This document shows positions 33,820 to 42,290 of a DNA stretch of 64,000 nucleotides, one piece after another. The stretch is from the NCBI RefSeq assembly GCF_040361435.1, contig NZ_APNL01000004.1:62001-126000 (forward strand), in the 5' to 3' direction. The notes beneath the pieces are model-generated. The model was given only the letters and a program-made list of their open reading frames with translations. It had not been told where the DNA came from and searched no databases. The position numbers and the translations under genes are program-made. Origin of the DNA: Salinisphaera sp002433465 (GTDB lineage: Bacteria; Pseudomonadota; Gammaproteobacteria; Nevskiales; Salinisphaeraceae). Numbering within the stretch: position 1 is the stretch's first letter; each line of letters opens with the position of its first letter.

Positions 33820-34928
33820 GACAAGGCGTTGGTTTCGGGTAACGAAGTGCGCGGGGCGGGCGCCCCGCCGCTGGCGTAGTGCAGGGAGGGTATATCGCGC
33901 GCCGCCGGGTCGAGACAGGCGCGTAGTACGTCCGCGACCGGAATATCGCGCATGCAGGCATTGTGTCCCAACGGACACTGGCGCTTGCGACAGGGCGCAC
34001 AGGCGAGCTCGAGCCAGAAGCGCGCTTCGGCATTCGACAGCGGCGGTGCGTAGTCGGGGTGGGTCGAGCCGTAGATCGCCAGCACCCGTGGCGCGGCCGC
34101 GGCCGCCAGATGCATTACGCCGGTGTCGTTGCCCACGAAGGCGTCGGTCAGCGAGGCGATATCCGCAATATCGACCAGGGATGTGCGTTCGCACAGGTTG
34201 ACGCCGTGCTTCGGCGCAGCGGCGGTGAGATCGGCGGCGAGCTGACGGTCGGCCGCGCTGCCGAAAATCCAGCATGCGATCCCGCGCTGGTCGAGCTCGG
34301 CCGCGAGCCGCGCGAAATGCGTGGCCGGCCATTGTTTGGCGCCGCCGTACGCCGCGCCCGGCGCAAAGCCGATGGCAGCACGGTTCGTTTCGAGCCCGAG
34401 CGCGTCTACCAGTTCGGCGCGGCGGGCGGTGTCGATACGTAATTCCGGGTGCTTCAGTTCGGCCAACGCCTCGCCTTCGCGGGCGAGGCCCAGCAGGGCG
34501 TAATGCTCGACCTTGCGCGGATAGCGGTCTTTATCCAGAGAGCGCACGTCGTTGATCAGGCCGTAGCGCATCTCGCCGAGATAACCGGTGCGCTGCGGTA
34601 TGCCGGCGAGCCAGGGCACCAGCGCGGCCTTGATGCTGCGCTGGAGCACGATGGCCTGGTCATAGCCGCGTTCGGCAAGCGCGCGTGCTGTTTGCCGGCG
34701 CTTGCCCAGCGCGATTTCGCGATGGCCGATTTCCATGCGTACGGCGTTATCGACCTCGGGCATGCGTGCCAGCAGGCTGGCGGTGATCGACGGGGCGAGC
34801 ACGTCGATGACGGCGTTGGGCATACGCTCACGCAGCAGCATGAACAGGCTCTGTGCCATGACCATGTCGCCGATCCAGCTGGGACCGACGACGAGCACGC
34901 GATGTGGGACCGGGTCGGTTTCGGTCAC
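33816..34928 (-). CDS. waaF: ADP-heptose:LPS heptosyltransferase II (WaaF/RfaF)
   Basis: GT9 glycosyltransferase that adds the second heptose to the LPS inner core at the cytoplasmic face. The 370-residue protein has VVGPSWIGDMVMAQSLFMLLR at the N-terminus (split here over residues 13-33), GFAPGAAYGGAKQWP as the nucleotide-sugar region and FVGNDTGVMHLAAAAAPRVLAIYG near residue 285. Overlaps the membrane-protein gene upstream by four bases and aroE downstream by four. Confidence 0.95.
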   Translation of the reverse strand: MTETDPVPHRVLVVGPSWIGDMVMAQSLFMLLRERMPNAVIDVLAPSITASLLARMPEVDNAVRMEIGHREIALGKRRQTARALAERGYDQAIVLQRSIKAALVPWLAGIPQRTGYLGEMRYGLINDVRSLDKDRYPRKVEHYALLGLAREGEALAELKHPELRIDTARRAELVDALGLETNRAAIGFAPGAAYGGAKQWPATHFARLAAELDQRGIACWIFGSAADRQLAADLTAAAPKHGVNLCERTSLVDIADIASLTDAFVGNDTGVMHLAAAAAPRVLAIYGSTHPDYAPPLSNAEARFWLELACAPCRKRQCPLGHNACMRDIPVADVLRACLDPAARDIPSLHYASGGAPAPRTSLPETNALS

Positions 34929-35923
34929 GAGGTTTCGTGAGCGCGGGTGGGCGATGCGCGTAGATAGCTGCGGCGACAGCTCACCAGCGTGTAGTAGCCG
35001 GCAAACACGGGGAATATCCAGATCCAGGAGCTTATCGTCTTGCTGTGTTCATGACGGTAGACCGCCGGCGCGTACACCGCGATCCAGTAAGCGACCACGA
35101 TGAACAACAGGCAGTAGGCGCGCGCGAGCATGTCGCGCCGACCGTGCTGTAATAGCACCGCCGCCCCCAGGCAGGCGACGCCCGCCACCGAACAGAACAA
35201 GCCGAGCTTGCGAAAGCTTTCGAACTCGTTGTTATCGCGCAAGTGCAGGAAGGAATTGCCAACGGCGATTGCGAGAATCGCGAGCACGGCGAGCGTCATG
35301 AGTCGGGCGCGCCCTTCGGCCAGGATGTGGGTTTTCAGTGCTGCCGCGGCCGCCGCCGCGAACAACAGCCATCCGGCCAGCTCGAAGGGTTCTTCAAGGG
35401 CGCCGAATGAGTCGGCCCAGGGCGCGAGTATGCTTTGCGAAATGTCGTGGCCGAAGACGTTCTCGAACTGAATATGTGTCGTATGGTCGCCAAGCTGGCC
35501 GACCATTGGGATAGCCACGCCGAATATCAGCAGAACGATAGGTACGAACGACCGAGCAATCAGGAGTTCGACGGTGATCCAAACGAGCAGAATAATCAGG
35601 AACTGGGGCCGGATATCGTCGCGCATGAGGTTGTTCTCGCTGATCATCGAAATCACGAAGAACACGATGAACAACGACGCCAAGCGCACCTGGGCGCCAT
35701 CACTGGCCGTGTAGCCGTGATAGGCGATCAACAGGCCGAGCAGGCAGGCCACAAGAGACACCACCTCGGTCAGCATGAACTCACCGGTGCCGATAAACGG
35801 TGCCAGGGTCGCGGTTTTGTCAACGCAGTAACCGACGTTCCAACCCAGCGCGCAGGCGCCGGCGAATACGAAAGTCGCCGCCGCGATAGCAGCGATTGTT
35901 ATAATCCATCCTGATTTAGTCAT
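34925..35923 (-). CDS. Polytopic membrane protein of unknown function, coupled to waaF
   Basis: A 332-residue protein with roughly ten predicted transmembrane helices (first WIITIAAIAAATFVFAGACAL, last WIWIFPVFAGYYTLVSC) and few charged residues except short loops such as NNLMRDD, the long loop between helices five and six (GDHTTHIQFENVFGHD) and RDNNEFESFRK. It lacks the clear signature of O-antigen ligase, polymerase or flippase families that I can recall. It is first in the operon with waaF (4-base overlap), and divergent from three GT4 genes, so an envelope-glycan role is a reasonable inference. Confidence 0.72.
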   Translation of the reverse strand: MTKSGWIITIAAIAAATFVFAGACALGWNVGYCVDKTATLAPFIGTGEFMLTEVVSLVACLLGLLIAYHGYTASDGAQVRLASLFIVFFVISMISENNLMRDDIRPQFLIILLVWITVELLIARSFVPIVLLIFGVAIPMVGQLGDHTTHIQFENVFGHDISQSILAPWADSFGALEEPFELAGWLLFAAAAAAALKTHILAEGRARLMTLAVLAILAIAVGNSFLHLRDNNEFESFRKLGLFCSVAGVACLGAAVLLQHGRRDMLARAYCLLFIVVAYWIAVYAPAVYRHEHSKTISSWIWIFPVFAGYYTLVSCRRSYLRASPTRAHETS

Positions 35924-36064
35924 TGTCTGGTTAGCGCTGTGTACTCGTTGGGAAGGCCCCGCGCGTCATATTGATGCAGGCGGGTTAAGCCAAGCGCGGC
36001 CGACAACTGCGTTGGGCCGTCGGCATGCACGTCTAGCCTGCGAGAATCTACCAGAGATCAGTTT

Positions 36065-37306
36065 ATGGGGCGCAACAAGGGCCGTCAGGGGCTGCGCTTG
36101 ACGCATTATGTGAGCTTGAGCGGATTTGGCGGCGTAGAACAACAGTTCGTCACCTTTGCCGCGCGTGCGGCGCGCCGACACGCGGTTGAACAGTCTGTCG
36201 TGGTATGCAGCACGAAGGTTCATGCGCACCATCGCGAGCTGCTGCCGAATTTCGAGGATTGGCGCTACGAGAAAAAGCTGTTCGGTTTCAAGGTCGGCCA
36301 GCATCCAGCGGCGTTGCGTCGGATGCGCTATCGCTGGCTGGGTCGTCGGTTCAAACCGGATGTCGCCTTGCTCTGGAACCGTCTCGATCAGCAGGCACGC
36401 GTTATCGATGCGCTGGGCGTGCGCCGGTGCCTGTATTGGGAACACGGTTCGGCCTGGCTGCACGGCGATGATGAAGCCCGGGCCGACGTGCTTTCCCGCG
36501 TGCCTGCCGTAATCTGCAACTCGCATGCGGCCAAACGAATGCTCCAGCTGCGCTGGGGGTATCAGGGCGCGGTGCGTGTCTGCCCGAACGGGATGCGCAA
36601 TCGTCATACGGTCAAGGATTTCAAGCAGCTGCCCCGCGATCGCGCCCTGCATATCGGCGTCGCCGGCCGGCTGGTGCCGGTCAAGGCGACGTGTCTTGCC
36701 CTGCATACGCTCGCGGCGCTACACCGTCGCGGTATCAAGGCCGCCATGTCGATTGCCGGGGATGGCCCACTGCGGGCCGAGCTCGAAGAGTTGGCACGAT
36801 CCCTGAACGTGGCCACCCACGTGCGTTTTCTGGGTGTGGTGAAGGACATGGCGCTATTTTTTTCCGAAATCGACCTGCTGCTGCACCCGGCACTGCGGGA
36901 GCCATTCGGGGTGGTCGTTGCCGAAGCCGGCGCCATGGGCTGCCCGGTGGTCTGCACCGCGGTCGATGGTCTGCCCGAGGTGGTCGACCACGAGCAGACC
37001 GGCCTGTGCGTGGCGCCGACGGCCGACCTGGCGCGCTATCGTGAACTCGGCGGCAGCAGTGACGGCTTGCCCGCGGCGGTGTATATGCCGGGCCACGACA
37101 TGATCGATACGCCAAAAGTCTGCGAGCCGCAGGATCTGGCGGATGCGGTCGAGTCAGTCACCGCAAACGCAGAGCGTTTTTCCGCCATGAGCGATAGGGC
37201 GATGGTGCGGGTGGCACAGCGCTTCAATTTCGATAGCCACGTTGACGACGTCATGAATGCGGTGAAGGAATATCACGCCACCGGGACGCTCGAGCCGGGT
37301 CAATGA
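36065..37306 (+). CDS. GT4-family glycosyltransferase (first of three)
   Basis: Retaining GT-B glycosyltransferase of 413 residues. The N-terminus opens with HYVSLSGFGGVEQQF, followed by a two-Rossmann fold; the donor-side segment has VAGRLVPVKATCLALHTL, IAGDGPLRAELEELA and the catalytic EPFGVVVAEAGAMGCPVV. It is likely to transfer hexose or similar to the LPS core or another glycan at the cytoplasmic face. The sequence is a clear paralogue of the next gene, with which it overlaps by four bases. Confidence 0.9.
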   Translation: MGRNKGRQGLRLTHYVSLSGFGGVEQQFVTFAARAARRHAVEQSVVVCSTKVHAHHRELLPNFEDWRYEKKLFGFKVGQHPAALRRMRYRWLGRRFKPDVALLWNRLDQQARVIDALGVRRCLYWEHGSAWLHGDDEARADVLSRVPAVICNSHAAKRMLQLRWGYQGAVRVCPNGMRNRHTVKDFKQLPRDRALHIGVAGRLVPVKATCLALHTLAALHRRGIKAAMSIAGDGPLRAELEELARSLNVATHVRFLGVVKDMALFFSEIDLLLHPALREPFGVVVAEAGAMGCPVVCTAVDGLPEVVDHEQTGLCVAPTADLARYRELGGSSDGLPAAVYMPGHDMIDTPKVCEPQDLADAVESVTANAERFSAMSDRAMVRVAQRFNFDSHVDDVMNAVKEYHATGTLEPGQ

Positions 37307-38535
37307 GTCTCGAGCGCCTGTTGCATTACGTCAGCCTCGACGGGGCGGGCGGTGTCGAACAACAGTTCGTCGACTTCGTACACGCCGCGCGGCAGCGGAG
37401 TCGCGCGCGGCACGCGGTCGTTGCCTGCGGTCAAGGCGTCCATCCGCTGGTCGCGGCGCGGCTCGATCAGGACGTGCCCGTCGTATTCGAAAAGTATGCC
37501 GGCGGCGTGAAGCTGCCCAAATGGCCACGGGCTCTGCGTCGTCAACGCCAGCGTCATATCGTTGAACGTAACCGACCGGATGTGGTGCTGATCTGGAATC
37601 GGTTGCGGGATAGCCTGGATACGCTTGCCGCTGCCGGCGCCGAGCGCTGTATCTACTGGGAGCGGGGCGCGAGCTGGTTTGCCGGCGAGAGCCCGGCCAA
37701 ACGCGATTTTCTGGCGGCGGTGCCCGCGATCATCTGTAATTCTCATGCCGCCCAACGCATGCTCGAGCTTCGCTGGGGATACGCAGGCCAGGTGCGGGTC
37801 ATTCACAATGCGCTTCGGCCGTCGTTGTTGCCTGCGGTGGCGCCTGAGCCTCGGCGATCCGCCGGCCAGGATGCGCTCACGCTCGGCGTGGTCGCACGTC
37901 TGGAATCGATCAAGGGCGTAGCGGTAGCACTGCATGCGCTCGCCCGACTTATCGCCAGCGGCTACGACGCCACACTGCGTATTGCCGGCGATGGGCCCGA
38001 GCACGCACGTTTGCGTGCGCTCGCGCAACGGCTGAACATTGCCGATCGGGTGGTTTTCGAGGGGATGGTTGCGGACATGGCCGCCTTTTACGCGCGCATC
38101 GATCTGCTGGTGCATCCTGCCTTGCGTGAACCGTTTGGCCAGATCGCGGTCGAAGCCGGCGCTTATGGTGTGCCGGCGGTGGTGAGCGCGGTGGATGGCC
38201 TGGTCGAGGTCATCGAACACGAGCGCACCGGCCTGTGTATCGAGCCCACGCTCGATGCGGCCGACTATCGTGCGCTGGGCGGGGATGACGCCGGCCTGCC
38301 GCCGTTTGTCTATGATCCCGCACGGGATACGATCGCTGCACCGCGCGCGCTGGATCCAGAAACGTTATGCCGGGCTATTATGCAGATCTGCAACGATGAC
38401 ACGCGCTATGCGCGCATGAGCGAAGCGGGCCTGCGGGCTGCGCGCGAGCGTTTCGTGTTCGATAACCACGTGCGTGATGCGTTGGCCTCGATCGAGTCTT
38501 TCCGGAACTCCGGGCGTCTGGCCCCGGCGTGGTGA
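37303..38535 (+). CDS. GT4-family glycosyltransferase (second of three, paralogue of the first)
   Basis: A 410-residue GT-B enzyme with the same opening pattern HYVSLDGAGGVEQQF, NSHAAQRMLELRWGYAG, VVARLESIKGVAVALHAL, IAGDGPEHARLRALA and EPFGQIAVEAGAYGVPAVV. The two neighbours share long matching stretches (for instance YWExGaSW and PAxICNSHAAxRMLxLRWGY), showing a tandem duplication and later divergence. The stop overlaps the next start (TGATG). Confidence 0.9.
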   Translation: MSLERLLHYVSLDGAGGVEQQFVDFVHAARQRSRARHAVVACGQGVHPLVAARLDQDVPVVFEKYAGGVKLPKWPRALRRQRQRHIVERNRPDVVLIWNRLRDSLDTLAAAGAERCIYWERGASWFAGESPAKRDFLAAVPAIICNSHAAQRMLELRWGYAGQVRVIHNALRPSLLPAVAPEPRRSAGQDALTLGVVARLESIKGVAVALHALARLIASGYDATLRIAGDGPEHARLRALAQRLNIADRVVFEGMVADMAAFYARIDLLVHPALREPFGQIAVEAGAYGVPAVVSAVDGLVEVIEHERTGLCIEPTLDAADYRALGGDDAGLPPFVYDPARDTIAAPRALDPETLCRAIMQICNDDTRYARMSEAGLRAARERFVFDNHVRDALASIESFRNSGRLAPAW

Positions 38536-39686
38536 TGGACGAGCGCGCAAAACGCATCGCGATCGCCTTTCGTGGGATCGGCGATATCGGTGGCACGAAC
38601 AACACCATTACCGACCACGCCCGCTATTTTCAGCAGCTTGGTCATCAGGTCGACCTGATCGGCGGCAAGGTGCACAAGGGCGGGGTGACGCCCGATATGG
38701 GCCGTGCCGTGCGTATTCAGCGGCTGCCTGTGCTCAGCCGCTACAAGTGGCGCTGGTTTGCTGCCCGCGCGCAGCGCCATATCGACCGGCAGGGTTATGA
38801 TTTTGTGGCCGGCCATGGCCACCATTATCGGCAGCATGTGCTGTCCATGCACAACTGCCTGCATCTGGCGCATGAGATGCTGCACGGCGGCGCTCTCGAT
38901 CCGCGCGGCACCCTGGCCGAGATCCACGATCGTATCTTTGCAGAAGACGGTTTTCGTCTGTGTATCTGCAATTCCAAACTCATGCGAGAGGATCTGTCTC
39001 GCCGCTACGGCGTGGCCCGTGAACGACTGCCGGTGATCTATCCCGGTTATCGCCCCGAGCAGTTCAACCGCGGCGATCGCGAGCGCTACCGGGCGCGCGT
39101 GCGCGAAGAGCTCGGCTGCGACGAGGATACGACGCTGATCGGTCTGATCACCTCGGGCGATTACCACAAGCGCGGACTGGATATCCTGCTGCACGCCTAT
39201 GCGGCTCTGGACGCGAGCCAGAAGCAGTCGAGCCTGCTGCTGGTGCTGGGCAAGCAGGCCAGTGCATCGTTTTTCATTGCCGAAGCGCGCGCGCTGGGCA
39301 TCGCCGATCGCATGCGTTTCGTCCCCCACACGCTCAGCCCGCATCGCTATTTCCATGCCCTGGATATCTGTGCGCACCCGGCACGGATCGAGGAATTCGG
39401 TCAGGTGGTCCAGGAGGCCTTTGCCTGTGGAGTGCCCGTGGTCACCAGCAAGCGCGTCGGAGCAACGGAACTGCTGCCGAAGAATCTGTATGACGCCTTG
39501 CCCGACGCCCCCACGGCCGCCAACATCAGCGCCCAGCTCGATCGCCTGATTCGTAACGAGGACGAGCGTCAGGCCATTGCGGCACAGATGATCGAGCAGG
39601 TGCGCTGCAATACCGCAGAAACCAACTTTCGGGCCACGCTCGAGGTGTATCGTCAGGCGGGGCTGGATATCCCCGTCGATCGCTAG
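38535..39686 (+). CDS. GT4-family glycosyltransferase (third of three)
   Basis: About 383 residues. It differs from the first two in the N-terminus (IAFRGIGDIGGTNNTITDHA) and has SMHNCLHLAHEM, CNSKLMREDLSRRYGV, ITSGDYHKRGLDILLHAY, EEFGQVVQEAFACGVPVV and a C-terminal Asp/Arg-rich end. The ATG at 38535 starts one base inside the previous stop; GTGs at 38529 and 38532 are alternatives. Similar to the GT4 enzymes that build LPS outer core; acceptor and donor are unknown. Confidence 0.88.
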   Translation: MDERAKRIAIAFRGIGDIGGTNNTITDHARYFQQLGHQVDLIGGKVHKGGVTPDMGRAVRIQRLPVLSRYKWRWFAARAQRHIDRQGYDFVAGHGHHYRQHVLSMHNCLHLAHEMLHGGALDPRGTLAEIHDRIFAEDGFRLCICNSKLMREDLSRRYGVARERLPVIYPGYRPEQFNRGDRERYRARVREELGCDEDTTLIGLITSGDYHKRGLDILLHAYAALDASQKQSSLLLVLGKQASASFFIAEARALGIADRMRFVPHTLSPHRYFHALDICAHPARIEEFGQVVQEAFACGVPVVTSKRVGATELLPKNLYDALPDAPTAANISAQLDRLIRNEDERQAIAAQMIEQVRCNTAETNFRATLEVYRQAGLDIPVDR

Positions 39687-39697
39687 CGCGTGGGGCG

Positions 39698-40447
39698 CTA
39701 CTTCGCGCGCCAGCGTTGCAAGCGGCTGCGCAATAACGACTTGCGCTCGCGGCGAACTGCCTGAGCTCGACCCGGCCCAGGCAAATTACCGCTCTTGTGC
39801 GCCCAGGCCCAGGACTCGTCCTGGACCTTGAGATCGCCATAAGCCGGATGCTGGGCCACCAGTAGATTGAACACGGCCGCGATATTGGCTTCGGCGATCT
39901 GATCGGCCGAGAGTTCGCGGTTGGTCACACCGTCGCTTCGCGTCTTGCCGCGCTCGATGGCGTCGGCATAACGCCAGCCGTAGTCGTCGAACAGAATCCA
40001 GCCGCCTGGGCGCAGCAGCTTGTCGGCCAGGAAGAAGGCCAGCCCGTCGATGGTCCAGTTCTTGGCGCCATCGATGAAGATGAAGTCGTAACAGGGTTCA
40101 CAGATTCCGTCTTTCGTCTGTGCCTCGATCTGTTTTTTCAGAAACCAATTGTACGAATTGACCTCGCGCACGATCTCTACGCGGGCGCCCAGGCCGAGCC
40201 GCTCGAGGGTGTGCTCGATGGTGGTTTCAAATTCCGCGCTGCTCTCCAAATCGACGCTCGTAAGCGTGCCGGCACCGATCTCATCGAGGGCGGCGGCAAT
40301 ATATCCGCTGCTTGCGCCGTGGGCGAAGCCCAGTTCCAGGCAGTCCCGCGGCTTCTCGGTGAGCAGGAAGTCGTAGAGAATTCGTGCCGAATGCCGGGAG
40401 ATATGCGGCACCTTGTCGAGCAGCGAAGCAGCCTGTTTAAACTTCAT
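39698..40447 (-). CDS. Class I SAM-dependent methyltransferase
   Basis: A 249-residue protein with a Rossmann methyltransferase core: CLELGFAHGASSGYIAAALD (motif I), LTSVDLESSAEFE (acidic loop), DFIFIDGAKNWTIDGLAFFL (motif III/IV-like) and GGWILFDDYGW. It resembles CmcI/O-methyltransferase-type enzymes that methylate sugars or other small acceptors. The ATG at 40447 lies 11 bases inside the WaaP-like gene. The substrate is not readable from sequence; its glycan neighbours suggest a sugar. Confidence 0.84.
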   Translation of the reverse strand: MKFKQAASLLDKVPHISRHSARILYDFLLTEKPRDCLELGFAHGASSGYIAAALDEIGAGTLTSVDLESSAEFETTIEHTLERLGLGARVEIVREVNSYNWFLKKQIEAQTKDGICEPCYDFIFIDGAKNWTIDGLAFFLADKLLRPGGWILFDDYGWRYADAIERGKTRSDGVTNRELSADQIAEANIAAVFNLLVAQHPAYGDLKVQDESWAWAHKSGNLPGPGRAQAVRRERKSLLRSRLQRWRAK

Positions 40448-41180
40448 CGATGAGTATCCGGGCCTTGGGCCAGCGGGCGAATTCATGCCGCAGGCAGTCG
40501 TTGAAATAGTGCCACTCGCGTGGGTGAACGGCGTCTCGCGCGGTGCTTCGGAGCATGCGCTGCATGTGCCGGAAGCCCGCACGCAGTGCAGCCGGTCGCG
40601 CGGCACGACGGATGTCGTTGTCGATCCAGACCAGCGATTGTTGCTCAATCCAGCCGATGTTGTCGAAGTGGCCGTCCTTATGAATCAGCCCGTGCCCGTG
40701 CAGGCGGGCCATATCCGCGGCCAGGCGCTCGAACAACCGGTAGCGGGCGGTATCGTCGCTGCTTTCGCGTATGAACACCAGCGATGAGCGATAGTGCGGT
40801 ATCTCGGCCATGAACAGCACGGATTCATAGGCCGCAAACGGAGACAGCGAAACGCCCCAGCCGTGCACTGTCGGTGTCGCCAGACCGGCCGCCTGCAGTC
40901 GGTGGGCGCTCAGATACTCGCGGCGCGCCTGGGCGTTTATGTATTTGCGCAGGCTGTCTCTCGGCTGGCTGCGCGGGTAAGCCAGCTTGGCCAGGATCGG
41001 CGGATCGGCTTCGATCCGGAACAGAGCGGAATGGGGCCCTTGCTTGAAAGGCCGCCAGGCCTCTGTCGGGGGAATTCGCAGCGCCGGCTCGCCGTGCACC
41101 CGCCATAGCCCGGCCGCAGGCCCCATCGATCGTCTGATCCGCGGTTTGACCGCTTGCTGACGCTGCACCGCCTGCGTCAC
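40437..41180 (-). CDS. WaaP/Kdo-kinase-like lipopolysaccharide kinase
   Basis: A 247-residue protein kinase-like fold typical of LPS core heptose or Kdo kinases (WaaP, RfaP, KdkA, InaA group). Kinase features are the Lys in PPILAKLAYPRS, the catalytic loop GLIHKDGHFDNIGW (usually HxDLHxxN) and the Mg-binding VWIDNDIRR. The GTG start at 41180 is directly next to the hemB stop at 41181. A sugar or lipid-A kinase role is inferred from family and cluster; the phosphorylated residue is unknown. Confidence 0.85.
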   Translation of the reverse strand: MTQAVQRQQAVKPRIRRSMGPAAGLWRVHGEPALRIPPTEAWRPFKQGPHSALFRIEADPPILAKLAYPRSQPRDSLRKYINAQARREYLSAHRLQAAGLATPTVHGWGVSLSPFAAYESVLFMAEIPHYRSSLVFIRESSDDTARYRLFERLAADMARLHGHGLIHKDGHFDNIGWIEQQSLVWIDNDIRRAARPAALRAGFRHMQRMLRSTARDAVHPREWHYFNDCLRHEFARWPKARILIDEV

Positions 41181-42182
41181 TCAATCGCCCAGCCAGCGCG
41201 CTGCGTCCTTGGCGAAGTAGGTCAATATGCCGTCGCAGCCGGCCCGCTTGAAGCTGCCCAGGCATTCGAGCACGGCAGAGCGCTCGTCGAGCCAGCCGTT
41301 GTCGATGGCGGCCTTGAGCATCGCGTACTCGCCGGACACCTGGTAAGCAAAGGTCGGCACGCCAAACGTCTGCTTCACGCGATGAATGATATCGAGATAC
41401 GGCAGGCCGGGCTTGACCATGACCATGTCCGCGCCTTCCTTGAGATCCAGCGCGACCTCGCGCAGGGCTTCGTCGGTATTGGCGGGGTCGACCTGATAGG
41501 TGCGCTTGTCGGCCTTGCCGAGATTGGCCGCCGAGCCCACCGCCTCGCGGAACGGGTTGTACAGGCTGGAGGCGAACTTGGCGGCATAGGACATGACCAG
41601 CGTGTTCACATGGCCCTTGTCTTCCAGCGCATTGCGCATCGCCTGGATGCGCCCGTCCATCATGTCCGAGGGCGAAACGATATCCGCGCCGGCATCGGCA
41701 TGGGCCAGCGTCTGGCGCACCAGGATCTCGATGGTCTTGTCGTTGAGCACATAGCCGTTGTCGTCGATTACGCCATCCTGGCCGTGGCTGGTATAGGGGT
41801 CGAGCGCGACATCGGTCATAACGCCCAGCTGCGGGAATTCGCGTTTGATCGCACGAATTGCCTGCGGTACCAGCCCATCGGGGTTGGCTGCTTCCTGCGC
41901 ATCGGGCGTCTTCTTGTCGGCGTCGATTACGGGGAACAGCACGACCGCTGGAATGCCCAGGGCGACAACGTCCGTCATTTCACGCAGCAGCCCTTCAAGC
42001 GTGTGTCGCTGCACGCCGGGCATCGCCGTCACATTGACCGGCTCGCCTTCGGTCACGAAGACCGGGTAGATCAGATCATCTACCGACAGTCGCGTTTCGC
42101 GCGACAGGCGCCGGGCGAAGTCGGTGGCACGCCCGCGACGCAGACGTGTTGCAGGATAATGGCCGGGAAAGGTTTCAGGCAT
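41181..42182 (-). CDS. hemB: Porphobilinogen synthase HemB (Mg-type)
   Basis: Condenses two aminolevulinate molecules. The 333-residue TIM barrel has the Schiff-base lysines in VMSYAAKFASSLYNPFREA and MVMVKPGLPYLD. The metal-site region reads DVALDPYTSHGQDGVI, with no zinc-binding cysteine triad, as in the Pseudomonas-type Mg2+-dependent enzymes. The open frame antisense to the gene, joined to arsS, is a shadow. Followed without a gap by the WaaP-like kinase, an uncommon partner. Confidence 0.97.
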   Translation of the reverse strand: MPETFPGHYPATRLRRGRATDFARRLSRETRLSVDDLIYPVFVTEGEPVNVTAMPGVQRHTLEGLLREMTDVVALGIPAVVLFPVIDADKKTPDAQEAANPDGLVPQAIRAIKREFPQLGVMTDVALDPYTSHGQDGVIDDNGYVLNDKTIEILVRQTLAHADAGADIVSPSDMMDGRIQAMRNALEDKGHVNTLVMSYAAKFASSLYNPFREAVGSAANLGKADKRTYQVDPANTDEALREVALDLKEGADMVMVKPGLPYLDIIHRVKQTFGVPTFAYQVSGEYAMLKAAIDNGWLDERSAVLECLGSFKRAGCDGILTYFAKDAARWLGD

Positions 42183-42290
42183 GACAGTCGGCAGGCAGTT
42201 CGATTCGTGTCACCGATATGCGTATCCCGGGCCCGGCTTTCAACACCTGCTAAGATCGCGTGCAACATAATCAAGCGCGAGGCGACGACC

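Noticed and set aside
32977..34332. A 451-codon frame giving AroE an N-terminal extension
   Set aside because: The extension is a shadow of waaF; AroE starts at 33819.
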